DNA from: an uncultured Pelagibacteraceae bacterium
GTDB lineage: Bacteria > Pseudomonadota > Alphaproteobacteria > Pelagibacterales > Pelagibacteraceae
Reading direction: 5' to 3'
NCBI GenBank assembly: GCA_902560075.1
Contig: CACEKE010000006.1
Coordinates: 1-64,000, forward strand
Length of the DNA stretch: 64,000 nt
The position numbers and the translations under genes were made by a program. Position 1 is the stretch's first letter. Every line of letters starts with the position of its first letter. Positions 18,436 to 27,667 of this stretch are shown piece by piece. Under the pieces are notes generated by a model, which did no database searches, had not been told where the DNA came from, and saw nothing but the letters and a program-made list of their open reading frames with translations.

Positions 18436-18445
18436 AGGTTTTTAT
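18417..18445 (+). promoter_or_regulatory. Candidate promoter for the cox operon
   Basis: On the plus strand, TTGAAA (5 of 6 for -35) is followed after 17 bases by TTTTAT (4 of 6 for -10). The elements interleave with those of the minus-strand promoter, and a small inverted repeat GACA-TTT-TGTC fills the spacer. The coxB ATG is 26 bases further on. The -10 match is weak, so this is a suggestion. Confidence 0.3.
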
Positions 18446-18471
18446 TAAATTTCTCTTATATAAAAATTCTT

Positions 18472-19347
18472 ATGCACGCAGGTATAATATTCTTTTTAGT
18501 AATTTTGGGTTCAGTTTTATTCCATATTTTTACCCCATGGTATTGGACAGATATTGCTTCTAATTGGCAAGGTATGGACGATACTATCACTTTAACATTT
18601 TGGGTAGGAGGGGGAGTATTCGTAGCAGTCTGCCTGTTTATGGTTTATTGTGTTTTTAGATATTCCTATAAAGAAGGAAGAAAAGCAGAATATAAACCTG
18701 AGGATAAAAAGTTAGAAAAAATTTTAACCTGGGCAACAACATTGGGTGTTGCCGCTTTACTTGCGCCTGGTTTAATAATTTGGAATCAATATGTTAATGT
18801 GCCAAAGAATGCACTAGAAGTTGACGTTATGGCATGGCAGTGGGGATGGCAATATAGATTACCTGGTGAAGATGGAAAACTTGGAACAACTAAAGTTACA
18901 AATATTAATGATGAAAATCCATTTGGAATTAATGTAGATGATCCGTTTGGTAGAGACGATATTCTTGTTCAGAGCGATTATATAAATTTAGAAAACAATA
19001 AGCCTGTGAAAATTTTATTAAGATCAGTTGATGTGTTGCATAATTGGTATGTTCCACAATTTAGATCTAAAATGGATGCAGTACCAGGAATTGTAACATT
19101 TTACTGGTTTGAACCAAACAAAGTTGGTGAGTATGAGGTTTTATGCGCTGAGTATTGTGGAGTAGGTCATTATGCAATGAGAGGTGGAGTAGAAGTTCAA
19201 AGTACTGAAAATTATAATAAATGGTTATCTGAGCAAGAAACCTTCCAGGATTTAATTGCAAAACAAGAAAAACTAGAATTTGAAAATAAAAAAATAGTGA
19301 AGAATAATAATTTCATTTTAAACAAAGATATATATAAAGAGGAATAA
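18472..19347 (+). CDS. coxB: Cytochrome c oxidase subunit II
   Basis: CuA-bearing subunit that accepts electrons from cytochrome c. Two transmembrane helices (about residues 5-22 and 45-68) and a further hydrophobic stretch near 90-108 precede a periplasmic cupredoxin domain. MAWQWGWQY is the electron-entry motif. CuA ligands are visible as His in VDVLHNWYVP and the cluster CAEYCGVGHYAM (two Cys, His, Met, plus Glu). It has 291 residues. It begins a plus-strand run coxB-coxA-coxC-subunit IV-ORF-ctaB with very short spacers. Confidence 0.96.
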   Translation: MHAGIIFFLVILGSVLFHIFTPWYWTDIASNWQGMDDTITLTFWVGGGVFVAVCLFMVYCVFRYSYKEGRKAEYKPEDKKLEKILTWATTLGVAALLAPGLIIWNQYVNVPKNALEVDVMAWQWGWQYRLPGEDGKLGTTKVTNINDENPFGINVDDPFGRDDILVQSDYINLENNKPVKILLRSVDVLHNWYVPQFRSKMDAVPGIVTFYWFEPNKVGEYEVLCAEYCGVGHYAMRGGVEVQSTENYNKWLSEQETFQDLIAKQEKLEFENKKIVKNNNFILNKDIYKEE

Positions 19348-19350
19348 TTT

Positions 19351-21189
19351 ATGTCAGACGAATACGAGAATAAATCGAGTTACCAAGCACAGTCTTCTGA
19401 AACAATTTCAGGAACTGGCTCAGGTGTTTCACCAGATATGGACTATGTGAGGCCAGCAGAAAATCCAGAGCAGGATTTGTATCATGCACATAGTTTTATT
19501 GAGAAGTGGGTATTTTGCCAAGATGCAAAAGTTATAGGAGTACAGTATTTTTTAACAGCTGTGTTTACAGGTGTTGTAGGTTTAATTCTATCATGGTTGA
19601 TGAGGTTGCAATTAGGTTTTCCTGGTTTAGCTGGTTTTATAACTGCTGAACATTATTATCAATTTGTAACTATGCACGGAATGATAATGGTTGTTTATTT
19701 TTTAACAGCATTATTCCTTGGAGGATTTGGAAATTATTTAATTCCATTAATGGTTGGTGCAAGAGATATGGTTTTTCCATATGTGAACATGTTAAGTTTT
19801 TGGATGTTCTTTGTGGCTGTAGCAGTTTTAATGGCAAGCTTTTTTGTTCCAGGAGGGCCAACTGGTGCGGGATGGACATTATATCCACCTCAAACTATTT
19901 TGGAAGGAACTCCGGGCCATGGTTGGGGAATTTTATTAATGTTAATTTCTTTATCTCTTTTCGTAATTGGTTTTACGATGGGAGGCTTGAATTATATGAT
20001 TACTATTCTTCAAGCAAGAACCAGAGGAATGACACTTATGAGAATGCCATTAACTGTATGGGGTATATTTACCGCTACAGTCTTAGCGATGTTAGCGTTT
20101 CCTGCACTTTTAGTTAGTTCTATTATGATGACATTGGATAAGCTTTTGGGAACTAGTTTCTTTATGCCAACTATATTAAAAGCTGGTGAGGTTTTAGAGT
20201 ATGGTGGTGGAAGCCCTATTTTGTTTCAGCATTTGTTTTGGTTCTTTGGACACCCTGAAGTTTACATCGTTGCACTTCCAGCATTTGGTATCGTTTCAGA
20301 CTTAATTTCAGTTCATGCAAGAAAAAATATTTTTGGTTATAGAATGATGGTATGGGCAATAGTTGGTATCGGTGCACTTAGTTTCTTCGTATGGGCTCAC
20401 CATATGTATGTAAGTGGAATGAACCCATGGTTTGGTTTCTTTTTTGCATCTACAACTTTGATTATTGCTGTTCCAACAGCTATGAAAGTTTATAATTGGA
20501 TACTTACTTTATGGAGAGGTAACATAAGGATTAATACAGTTATGTTGTGGTGTTTAGGTTTCATTGTAACTTTCGTTAACGGTGGTATAACTGGAATATT
20601 TTTAGGTAACGTTTCTGTTGATGTTCCTTTATCAGATACATATTTCGTAGTGGCCCATTTTCACATGGTTATGGGAATTGCTCCATTAATGGTGATTATG
20701 GGAGCGATCTATCATTGGTTTCCTCTAGTAGCAGGAAAAATGTTAGATGAAAAATTGGGTAAATGGCATTTTTGGACTACTTTCCTTGGAGCGTACTCTA
20801 TTTATTTCCCAATGCATTATCTTGGATTTATCGGAGTTCCGAGAAGGTACTATGAAATGTATGATAGTCCATACATGACCTCGGGAGTTGGTCTTAATGA
20901 ATTTATAAGCACTGCAGCATTTATAGTTGGTGCCGCTCAATTAATCTTAGTCTTTAATATTGTAAAAACAATGAAGACTGGTAAAAAAGCGGAGAAAAAT
21001 CCGTGGAAAGCTAATTCGTTGGAGTGGTTTACTTCAACTGTTCCACCTGAGCACGGAAATTTTGGTGAAAGACTTCCAGTTGTTCACAGATGGCCATATG
21101 ACTATAATGTACCTGGAGCAGGGGAAGATTACTTACCTCAAACCGCAGCACCAAGTGAAGTTGCACATACAGAGGTAGAAAAAACATAA
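19351..21189 (+). CDS. coxA: Cytochrome c oxidase subunit I
   Basis: Catalytic subunit of 612 residues with 12 helices, heme a and the heme a3-CuB centre. A polar N-terminal extension of about 50 residues precedes helix I. Key motifs: GNYLIPLMVGARDM (D-channel region), GHPEVYIVALP (CuB His and the cross-linked Tyr), WAHHMYVSG (two CuB histidines), AVPTAMKVYNW (K-channel Lys) and VVAHFHMVMG (heme ligands). These residues indicate a proton-pumping type A oxidase. An AGAGGA-like ribosome site ends just before the ATG. Confidence 0.98.
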   Translation: MSDEYENKSSYQAQSSETISGTGSGVSPDMDYVRPAENPEQDLYHAHSFIEKWVFCQDAKVIGVQYFLTAVFTGVVGLILSWLMRLQLGFPGLAGFITAEHYYQFVTMHGMIMVVYFLTALFLGGFGNYLIPLMVGARDMVFPYVNMLSFWMFFVAVAVLMASFFVPGGPTGAGWTLYPPQTILEGTPGHGWGILLMLISLSLFVIGFTMGGLNYMITILQARTRGMTLMRMPLTVWGIFTATVLAMLAFPALLVSSIMMTLDKLLGTSFFMPTILKAGEVLEYGGGSPILFQHLFWFFGHPEVYIVALPAFGIVSDLISVHARKNIFGYRMMVWAIVGIGALSFFVWAHHMYVSGMNPWFGFFFASTTLIIAVPTAMKVYNWILTLWRGNIRINTVMLWCLGFIVTFVNGGITGIFLGNVSVDVPLSDTYFVVAHFHMVMGIAPLMVIMGAIYHWFPLVAGKMLDEKLGKWHFWTTFLGAYSIYFPMHYLGFIGVPRRYYEMYDSPYMTSGVGLNEFISTAAFIVGAAQLILVFNIVKTMKTGKKAEKNPWKANSLEWFTSTVPPEHGNFGERLPVVHRWPYDYNVPGAGEDYLPQTAAPSEVAHTEVEKT

Positions 21190-21198
21190 TATAATAAA

Positions 21199-21909
21199 AT
21201 GTCTGACCCAAAAATTGATGGTTTTGAATTAGAAAAAGGGTTTAGGGGCATGGCCAAAGATACTGGCTCTGACCAAACCATGTTCAAAGGTGTTCATTGG
21301 GGAAAGGCTATGATGTGGATCTTTTTATTAAGTGACACATTTGTATTCAGTTGTTTCTTAATTGCATACATGAAAGGTAGGGCATCTACACCTGTAGAGT
21401 GGCCAAATCCAAGTGAAGTTTTTGCTTTAGATGCTTTCGGTGTTCCCGTTCCTTTATTACTTATTGCACTAATGACCTTCGTTTTAATTACAAGCAGCGG
21501 AACTATGGCACTAGCTGTAAAATATGGCTACGAAAGAAACAGAAAGATGTGTGGATATCTTATATTAGCAACTGCTTTGGGCGGACTTACATTTGTTGGA
21601 ATGCAAGCTTACGAATGGTCAAAATTAATACACGAAGGTGTTAGACCTTGGGAAAATCCATTTGGAGCAGCTCAGTTTGGATCATTTTTTTTCATGATTA
21701 CTGGATTCCACGGGACACACGTATCGATTGGAGTTATATTTTTGTTTATTTATTGTTATAAAGTATTTGCAGGCCACTATGATGAAGGAAAAAGAGGCTG
21801 GTTTACTAAGATGAAGGGTGACTATGTAGAGGTTGAAATATTGGGACTTTATTGGCATTTTGTCGATTTGGTATGGGTATTTATCTTTGCATTCTTTTAC
21901 TTGTGGTAA
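21199..21909 (+). CDS. coxC: Cytochrome c oxidase subunit III
   Basis: Membrane subunit of 236 residues that stabilises subunit I. The signature FFMITGFHGTHVSIGVIFLF (about residues 157-176) and the final ILGLYWHFVDLVWVFIF match the family closely, including the conserved Glu in MQAYEWSKL. Five helices are expected after a soluble N-terminus. It lies 9 bases after coxA and 8 bases before the subunit IV gene. It is more canonical than the other subunit III-like protein about 3 kb upstream. Confidence 0.96.
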   Translation: MSDPKIDGFELEKGFRGMAKDTGSDQTMFKGVHWGKAMMWIFLLSDTFVFSCFLIAYMKGRASTPVEWPNPSEVFALDAFGVPVPLLLIALMTFVLITSSGTMALAVKYGYERNRKMCGYLILATALGGLTFVGMQAYEWSKLIHEGVRPWENPFGAAQFGSFFFMITGFHGTHVSIGVIFLFIYCYKVFAGHYDEGKRGWFTKMKGDYVEVEILGLYWHFVDLVWVFIFAFFYLW

Positions 21910-21917
21910 CTTAAATT

Positions 21918-22256
21918 ATGGAAGAAACAAAAAAAAAAAGCAATCAATCATCAACACATAAAATAGGTATATATTTATGGATTTGGGGACTTTTATTTGT
22001 ATTAAGTTTCTTTTCATATTTAGTTGATTGGTATCAATTTCAAGGTTTGTTGAGATGGTCATTAATTTTATTCTTTATGTTTTTAAAGGCAGGATTAATC
22101 ATGGCTTTTTTCATGCACTTGTATTGGGAAAGATATGCGTTGGTAAATGTTTTGCTTTGGCCCATGACAGCAATAGTTTGTTTTGTAGCATTAATGGTTG
22201 CAGAGGGTAAGTATACTTTATTTTCTAGATTATTTTACTTTTTTGTAGGAGGATAA
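21918..22256 (+). CDS. Cytochrome c oxidase subunit IV-like protein
   Basis: Small membrane protein of 112 residues with three helices (about 18-36, 46-70 and 78-108). GLIMAFFMHLYWERY is characteristic of the prokaryotic subunit IV family (CtaF/COX4_pro), which stabilises the CuB site in caa3-type oxidases. Its place after coxC is as expected. A strong ribosome site for the next gene lies in its last codons. Confidence 0.85.
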   Translation: MEETKKKSNQSSTHKIGIYLWIWGLLFVLSFFSYLVDWYQFQGLLRWSLILFFMFLKAGLIMAFFMHLYWERYALVNVLLWPMTAIVCFVALMVAEGKYTLFSRLFYFFVGG

Positions 22257-22257
22257 T

Positions 22258-22521
22258 ATGGATGGATATGATTATTTAGCAGGCTTTTTATTATTTTTTC
22301 TTTTCTTTATTTATATTGTTTGGTTTGGATTTACAGTAAAGGAAGAAAACCAAAAAGAAAAAGGTGATAACATAAAATTAAATCCATATGATAATATTCC
22401 AATACATAGAAAATTAATTGATAAAAAAAATCCTAAAGTGGGTTTATTTGATTTAGGTAATCATGTTTTGATTGCTGGTTTTATTCTTGTAGTAATTTTT
22501 ATATCGCTTAATGTTGAGTAA
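22258..22521 (+). CDS. Unknown two-helix membrane protein in the cox operon
   Basis: An 87-residue protein I do not recognise. Two helices (about residues 8-27 and 66-85) flank a polar loop of nearly 40 residues with NPYDNIPIHRK. AGGAGG sits five bases before the ATG, one of the best ribosome sites in the window, which argues for real translation. Its position between subunit IV and ctaB suggests a structural or assembly role in the oxidase, perhaps as a stand-in for absent factors such as CtaG or Surf1; this is inferred from context. Confidence 0.75.
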   Translation: MDGYDYLAGFLLFFLFFIYIVWFGFTVKEENQKEKGDNIKLNPYDNIPIHRKLIDKKNPKVGLFDLGNHVLIAGFILVVIFISLNVE

Positions 22522-22523
22522 AA

Positions 22524-23435
22524 GTGACAAGCAATATCATAAATAAGAGATCTGTTTTTGGAAATACTTTAACATATTTAAAATCATTTCTTCTTCTAAT
22601 GAAACCTCGAGTGATGTCATTAGTGATCTTCACATGTGCAGTAGGTTTATTAACTTCTCCAGTAAGTGTTCCTTATTATAACTCGATAATCTCAATTTTT
22701 TTTGTTGCAGTTGGTGCGGGGGCTGCTGGAGCACTTAATATGTGGTATGAAGCAGATTTAGATAAATTAATGACTAGAACTTGTTTAAGACCGATTCCAA
22801 CAGGGAAATTAAACAAAAATCAGGCATTGATATTTGGTATTGTCTTATCTTTGTTATCAATTGTAGGATTATATTATTCGTCAAACTTATTATCGGCAGT
22901 TATTCTATTTATAACGATCTCTTTTTATGTTTTTATTTACACAATATGGTTAAAAAGAAAAACTCCACAAAACATTGTTATAGGTGGGGCATCAGGAGCC
23001 TTGCCGCCTGTAATAGGATGGACAATAGCAAACAATAACCTTGCTCTAGAGCCAATAACGTTATTTTTAATAATATTTTTTTGGACACCATCACATTTTT
23101 GGGCCTTAAGTTTATTTAAAGCTGATGACTATAAAAAAGCAAATATACCAATGTTACCGTTAACAAATGGCATTGAAAATACAAAGATAAATATATTAAT
23201 TTATTCAATCTTAATGCTGCCAGTTGTTATAGTGCCATACCTGATTGGATTTGTAGGCAATATTTATCTTATATCCTCTCTATTACTTACATTTTATTAC
23301 ATATTCATTTGTTACGAGCTTTATAGTTTTAAAAAAAATAAATTTGAAATTTCTCAAGCAAAAAAAGTCTTTTCTTACTCTATTCTTTACTTATTCTTAC
23401 TTTTTGTATTATTCCTTGTAGATAAAATATTTTAG
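22524..23435 (+). CDS. ctaB: Protoheme IX farnesyltransferase (heme O synthase)
   Basis: Integral membrane prenyltransferase that converts heme B to heme O, the precursor of heme A. NMWYEADLDKLMTRT with CLRPIPTG (about residues 72-95) is the family signature, and WTPSHFWALSLF is the second conserved block. I use the GTG start two bases after the preceding stop, since the next in-frame ATG would remove part of helix I. The 303-residue length is normal. It ends the cox run; thrC follows after 21 bases. Confidence 0.96.
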   Translation: MTSNIINKRSVFGNTLTYLKSFLLLMKPRVMSLVIFTCAVGLLTSPVSVPYYNSIISIFFVAVGAGAAGALNMWYEADLDKLMTRTCLRPIPTGKLNKNQALIFGIVLSLLSIVGLYYSSNLLSAVILFITISFYVFIYTIWLKRKTPQNIVIGGASGALPPVIGWTIANNNLALEPITLFLIIFFWTPSHFWALSLFKADDYKKANIPMLPLTNGIENTKINILIYSILMLPVVIVPYLIGFVGNIYLISSLLLTFYYIFICYELYSFKKNKFEISQAKKVFSYSILYLFLLFVLFLVDKIF

Positions 23436-23456
23436 TTGTAGAAGTTTTTCTAATCC

Positions 23457-24824
23457 ATGAATTATATAAGTACTAGAAATAATAGTAAAAAAGTATCTTT
23501 TGAACATGTCTTTTTAAAAGGTCTGTCTGAGGATGGTGGTCTTTTTATACCAGATAAATTAAAAAAATTTGATCATAAAGAATTAGAGGATCTATCAAAT
23601 TTAAATTACAAAAATCTTGCATTTAATATTATCAAATTATTTACTGGGGATTTCATCAGTGAGCTAGAATTAAAAAATTTGGTTAATAAATCATATGAAA
23701 ATTTTAGAGATAGCAATGTTGTAAAAATTAATAAAATTAATAAAAATTATTTACTAGAACTATTTCACGGTCCAACTCTCGCTTTCAAAGATATTGCTAT
23801 GCAACTTATTGGTAATTTTTACGAATATTACCTAGAGAAGAATAATAAAAAAATTAACATTATAGTTGCCACTTCAGGTGACACTGGCGCAGCTGCAATT
23901 GATGCGATCAAAGGAAAGAAAAATATTAATATCTTTGTCTTGCATCCAAAAAACAAAATCTCATCGGTACAAAGAAAACTTATGACAACTATTGAGGACG
24001 ATAATGTATTCAACTTAGCAATTAATGGTAATTTTGATGATTGTCAAAATTTAGTTAAATCTATGTTTTCTGATACTGGTTTTGCGAACACTATAAATAT
24101 GTCAGGAGTAAATTCTATAAACTGGGCAAGAATAGTTGCACAAACAGTTTATTATTTTTATTCATATTTTCAAATAGGAAAACAGAATTTATCCTTTTCC
24201 GTACCAACTGGAAATTTTGGTGATGTATATGCAGGTTATATTTCTAAACAGATGGGTTTACCTATAAGTAAATTTATAGTTGCTACAAATCAAAATGATA
24301 TTTTGCACAGAGCGATATCAAATGGGGATTATAAATCAAATAAAGTTAAGGAGACTATATCTCCAAGTATGGATATTCAAGTTGCTAGTAACTTTGAGAG
24401 ATTACTTTACGATTTATATGATAAAAATTCTCAAAACGTAATAAACATAATGAAGAGTATAAAAGATAATTCATTTAAAATTGAACAGGATAAACTAAAA
24501 GACTTAAGGAATGATTTTGACTCAGAAAGTTTAAATGAAATTGAGGTTATTAATACAATAAAAAAATTTTATGAAGAATATAATATTGTTATTGACCCTC
24601 ATACAGCTATAGGAGTAGGTGCCGTTGAAAAACTAAATCTAAGTGATGTGGTTATTTTATCAACTGCTCATCCTTGTAAATTTCCTGTGGCAATAGAAAA
24701 AGCAATATCAAAAATAGAAAAACTACCTGAAAGCCTTAATTATATTAACGATAAAGAAGAAAAATTTGAGGTGGTTTCAAATGATTTAGAAAAAGTCAAA
24801 GACTTTGTATTAAGATCAATATGA
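23457..24824 (+). CDS. thrC: Threonine synthase
   Basis: PLP enzyme that converts O-phosphohomoserine to threonine. The PLP lysine is in HGPTLAFKDIAMQ at about residue 110, and SGDTGAAAIDAIKG and PTGNFGDVYAGY bind phosphate and cofactor. The N-terminus MNYISTRN and the 455-residue length fit the long bacterial/fungal type. It overlaps the peroxiredoxin gene as ATGA. The homoserine kinase gene thrB is about 1 kb downstream on the other strand, so the last two steps of threonine synthesis are neighbours. Confidence 0.97.
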   Translation: MNYISTRNNSKKVSFEHVFLKGLSEDGGLFIPDKLKKFDHKELEDLSNLNYKNLAFNIIKLFTGDFISELELKNLVNKSYENFRDSNVVKINKINKNYLLELFHGPTLAFKDIAMQLIGNFYEYYLEKNNKKINIIVATSGDTGAAAIDAIKGKKNINIFVLHPKNKISSVQRKLMTTIEDDNVFNLAINGNFDDCQNLVKSMFSDTGFANTINMSGVNSINWARIVAQTVYYFYSYFQIGKQNLSFSVPTGNFGDVYAGYISKQMGLPISKFIVATNQNDILHRAISNGDYKSNKVKETISPSMDIQVASNFERLLYDLYDKNSQNVINIMKSIKDNSFKIEQDKLKDLRNDFDSESLNEIEVINTIKKFYEEYNIVIDPHTAIGVGAVEKLNLSDVVILSTAHPCKFPVAIEKAISKIEKLPESLNYINDKEEKFEVVSNDLEKVKDFVLRSI

Positions 24825-25306
24825 AATTAAAAATAAATGATCAAATTCCAGATACAGAAGTCTACCAATTAGTTAACGGTGAGCCTAAAAAAAGTCAATT
24901 AATAGATATTTTAGGAAAAGATAAAATTGTTTTATTTGGACTTCCTGGCGCATTTACATCTACTTGTTCAAAACTTCATTTACCAGGCTTTGTTGCAAAT
25001 GCCGAAAATATAAAAGCGAAAGGAATAAAAGATATATTCTGTTTATCTGTGAACGATCCGTATGTAATGAATGCTTGGGGAGAGGTAAACAATATAGGTA
25101 ATAAAATTAAAATGTTGTCTGATCCGTATTTACTCTTTACAAAAGCCATTGGTGCTGAGGTAGATAGAAATGCAAAAGGCATGGGTATTAGATCAAATCG
25201 ATACGCAATGGTGATTGAAAATTTAAAAATATTGAATGTACAAGTTGAAAAAGAGACCAAACTATGTGGTTTGTCTTCAGCAGAGACTATATTAGATATA
25301 CTTTAA
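24821..25306 (+). CDS. Peroxiredoxin (Prx5 type)
   Basis: Thiol peroxidase of 161 residues that reduces hydrogen peroxide and organic peroxides. The peroxidatic cysteine is Cys49 in PGAFTSTCSKLHLPGF, the Prx5 signature. Cys149 near the C-terminus (TKLCGLSS) could be a resolving cysteine, and a further Cys lies in DIFCLSV. Glutaredoxin- or thioredoxin-dependent recycling is likely from the family. It is coupled to thrC upstream and convergent with rnhA across 29 bases. Confidence 0.93.
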   Translation: MKLKINDQIPDTEVYQLVNGEPKKSQLIDILGKDKIVLFGLPGAFTSTCSKLHLPGFVANAENIKAKGIKDIFCLSVNDPYVMNAWGEVNNIGNKIKMLSDPYLLFTKAIGAEVDRNAKGMGIRSNRYAMVIENLKILNVQVEKETKLCGLSSAETILDIL

Positions 25307-25335
25307 TTTTTTTTAAATTTTTCCAAGCGTATAAA

Positions 25336-25758
25336 TTAATTGCTAGCTGACGATCGTGCCAATAGATCTACCTCATTATTTAATTCATCGGATGAATGTG
25401 CTTTTACCCAAATCCATTCTATGTCAAATGCGTTTGATAGATCATCAAGTTCTGTCCAAAGGTTTTTATTTTTAACTTCTTTTTTATCTGCGGTTTTCCA
25501 ACCATTTTTTTTCCAGTTATATATCCACTCTGTTATCCCAGATTTGACATATTTAGAGTCAGTAAAAATTTGAACTTTAGAGCCTTGTGGTATCTTTTTT
25601 AGAGCCATTATTGGCGCTGTTAATTCCATCTGATTATTTGTTGTGTTTTCTTTGCTACCTTTAATTTCTATTCTTCCACTATCATTTATTATTATAGCAG
25701 CCCAACCTCCTTTACCAGGGTTCTCTAAGCAAGATCCATCCGTATAAACTTTTATCAT
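25336..25758 (-). CDS. rnhA: Ribonuclease HI
   Basis: Degrades the RNA strand of RNA-DNA hybrids. The four acidic catalytic residues are visible in YTDGSCLENPG (Asp7), NNQMELTAP (Glu), IFTDSKYV (Asp) and NNEVDLLAR (Asp). The 140-residue length is normal. It overlaps thrB as ATGA, giving the ispH-thrB-rnhA order common in alphaproteobacteria. The other RNase H, rnhB, is also in this window. Confidence 0.96.
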   Translation of the reverse strand: MIKVYTDGSCLENPGKGGWAAIIINDSGRIEIKGSKENTTNNQMELTAPIMALKKIPQGSKVQIFTDSKYVKSGITEWIYNWKKNGWKTADKKEVKNKNLWTELDDLSNAFDIEWIWVKAHSSDELNNEVDLLARSSASN

Positions 25759-26723
25759 CTTAAGTACTCACTAAATTTGTTAATATTTTTATGAAAATAC
25801 AACTTATCTATATATTCTCTTGGATTTTTTTTCTTAATCATTGCATTTTTTGGTGTATTTAAATAATCATAAGCTCGAGTTAAAAGATACCTTAAAGCTG
25901 AACCTTTACACAAAGTATTAAACGCATTTTTTTCATTTTTCGTCAAATTTCTTTTGGTTTCATATCCCTTTATCAAGTTATAAGATTTTTTTTTGTTAAG
26001 AATAAACTTATTTTTTTTCTTATCAAAACATAAAGCATTTACACAAGTTGCTAATTCATATGCATAATAATCTGTGCAGGAAAAATAAAAATCAATAAAT
26101 CCATAAAATTTTTTTTTGTAAAAAAAAATGTTGTCGATAAATAAGTCGGAATGTATAATGCCGCTTGGTAATTTTTTAGGCCAATTTTTCACCAATTTAT
26201 TAAGATCAGACTTCATATTTGTCTTCAAATTTTTTGAGAATTTATTAATTCTTTTATCAATCGTATTTAAAATTTTATACAATGACCTAATTGACAAAGA
26301 ATTTTTTCTATTGATTTTTAGTTTTTTAGTTGCTTTGTGCAGTTCAGCAACATTTTTACCAATTTGCTTACAGTCAGACGGGCTTAGTTTTTTTTTATCT
26401 CCACCTTTAAGAAAAGTAACTAAACAAGCTTTTTTGTTTCTTATTTTGAAAAGATAAGCTCCTTTTATATTTTTTATTGGGCTAGGGCATACAATTTTGA
26501 GCTTTGAAAGCTCGACCATTAAATTCATGAAAAAAGGTAAATCTTTACTATTTACTCTTTTTTCAAAAATTGTAAGAACAGTCTTTTGATTTTTAAATTG
26601 TATATAATAATTAGTGTTCTCTATACCTTTTTTTATACCGTGATAATTTATTATTTTACCTAATTTGAAACTATTCTCAATTTTATCAATATCTTCCTTA
26701 TTAATTTTAGTAAATACAGCCAT
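25755..26723 (-). CDS. thrB: Homoserine kinase, APH-fold type
   Basis: Phosphorylates homoserine ahead of ThrC. This is the alphaproteobacterial type built on the aminoglycoside phosphotransferase fold, unrelated to the GHMP-type ThrB of E. coli. Seen in the sequence: GIENTNYYIQF near residue 34, the catalytic loop IIHSDLFIDNIFF (about residues 190-202) and the metal-binding FIDFYFSC. It has 322 residues. It overlaps ispH by one base and rnhA by four. Confidence 0.93.
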   Translation of the reverse strand: MAVFTKINKEDIDKIENSFKLGKIINYHGIKKGIENTNYYIQFKNQKTVLTIFEKRVNSKDLPFFMNLMVELSKLKIVCPSPIKNIKGAYLFKIRNKKACLVTFLKGGDKKKLSPSDCKQIGKNVAELHKATKKLKINRKNSLSIRSLYKILNTIDKRINKFSKNLKTNMKSDLNKLVKNWPKKLPSGIIHSDLFIDNIFFYKKKFYGFIDFYFSCTDYYAYELATCVNALCFDKKKNKFILNKKKSYNLIKGYETKRNLTKNEKNAFNTLCKGSALRYLLTRAYDYLNTPKNAMIKKKNPREYIDKLYFHKNINKFSEYLR

Positions 26724-27667
26724 TAATTTAATTTACCGGGAATTTTAAAAGTAACATCTTCTTTTATGACTTCGGTATTTTCAATTTCAATTTGATATTT
26801 TTTTTTTAAATTTTTAATAAATTCCTCAACTAGTATTTCAGGCGCCGATGCACCGGATGAAATACCAATAGTTTTACAAGCATCAATCTTATCAAATGGA
26901 ATTTCGCTTTCTGAATGGATAAGTAAAGAATTTTCACATCCAGACTTTTTTGCCACCTCAACTAATCTTACAGAGTTCGATGAGTTTCTGCTTCCAATTA
27001 CAAAAAACATATCACAGAAACTTGCAATCTTTTTAACGGCGGATTGTCTATTAGTTGTAGCATAACAAATATCATCTTTTTTTGGTTCTTTAATTCTTGG
27101 AAATCTTTTTTTTAGCACAGTTATAATTTCTTTTGTGTCATCTACTGATAATGTCGTTTGTGTTACGTACGCTAGCTCTTTATTAGATATATTTTGGTAA
27201 TTTTTTGCGTCATCAACACTTTCTATAAGATCAATACCACCATTCTCTATCTGTCCCATTGTTCCTATAACCTCAGGGTGGTTTCTGTGTCCTATTAATA
27301 AAATGTGATCTCCTTTCCTATTAAGGTTTTCAGCTTCTCTATGAACTTTGGATACAAGAGGGCAGGTAGCATCAATATATTCCATCTTTAAATCACTAGC
27401 TTGTGCTGGAATAGACTTAGGCACACCATGTGCTGAAAAAATAACAGGTCTTGATTTGTCCTTTATTTCATCAAGCTCTTCAACGAATATCGCACCTATT
27501 TTTTTTAAACTTTCTACAACGTGTTTATTATGAACTATTTCATGTCTCACATAAACCGGCGAACCATACTTTTCTAAACTTTTTTTAACAATCTCAATTG
27601 CTCTGTCTACTCCGGCACAAAATCCCCTTGGGGATGCCAAATATACTTTAATTAATTTATCTCTCAT
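26723..27667 (-). CDS. ispH: 4-hydroxy-3-methylbut-2-enyl diphosphate reductase
   Basis: Last step of the MEP isoprenoid pathway, giving IPP and DMAPP. Cluster-binding cysteines are in SPRGFCAGVDRA (Cys17), DATCPLVSKVH (about 102) and DDICYATTNRQ (about 200). Substrate-binding blocks are VRHEIVHNKHVV and LIGHRNHPEVIGT. It has 314 residues. Its start is overlapped by the end of a small membrane ORF, which is in turn overlapped by blh, so isoprenoid supply and retinal synthesis are physically linked. Confidence 0.97.
   Translation of the reverse strand: MRDKLIKVYLASPRGFCAGVDRAIEIVKKSLEKYGSPVYVRHEIVHNKHVVESLKKIGAIFVEELDEIKDKSRPVIFSAHGVPKSIPAQASDLKMEYIDATCPLVSKVHREAENLNRKGDHILLIGHRNHPEVIGTMGQIENGGIDLIESVDDAKNYQNISNKELAYVTQTTLSVDDTKEIITVLKKRFPRIKEPKKDDICYATTNRQSAVKKIASFCDMFFVIGSRNSSNSVRLVEVAKKSGCENSLLIHSESEIPFDKIDACKTIGISSGASAPEILVEEFIKNLKKKYQIEIENTEVIKEDVTFKIPGKLN

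Noticed and set aside
23436-23456. Threonine leader peptide or riboswitch before thrC
   Set aside because: Only 21 bases separate ctaB and thrC; there is no room for an attenuator or aptamer.
25307-25335. Possible terminator between the peroxiredoxin gene and rnhA
   Set aside because: T-rich, but I could not find a stem of useful length next to it.
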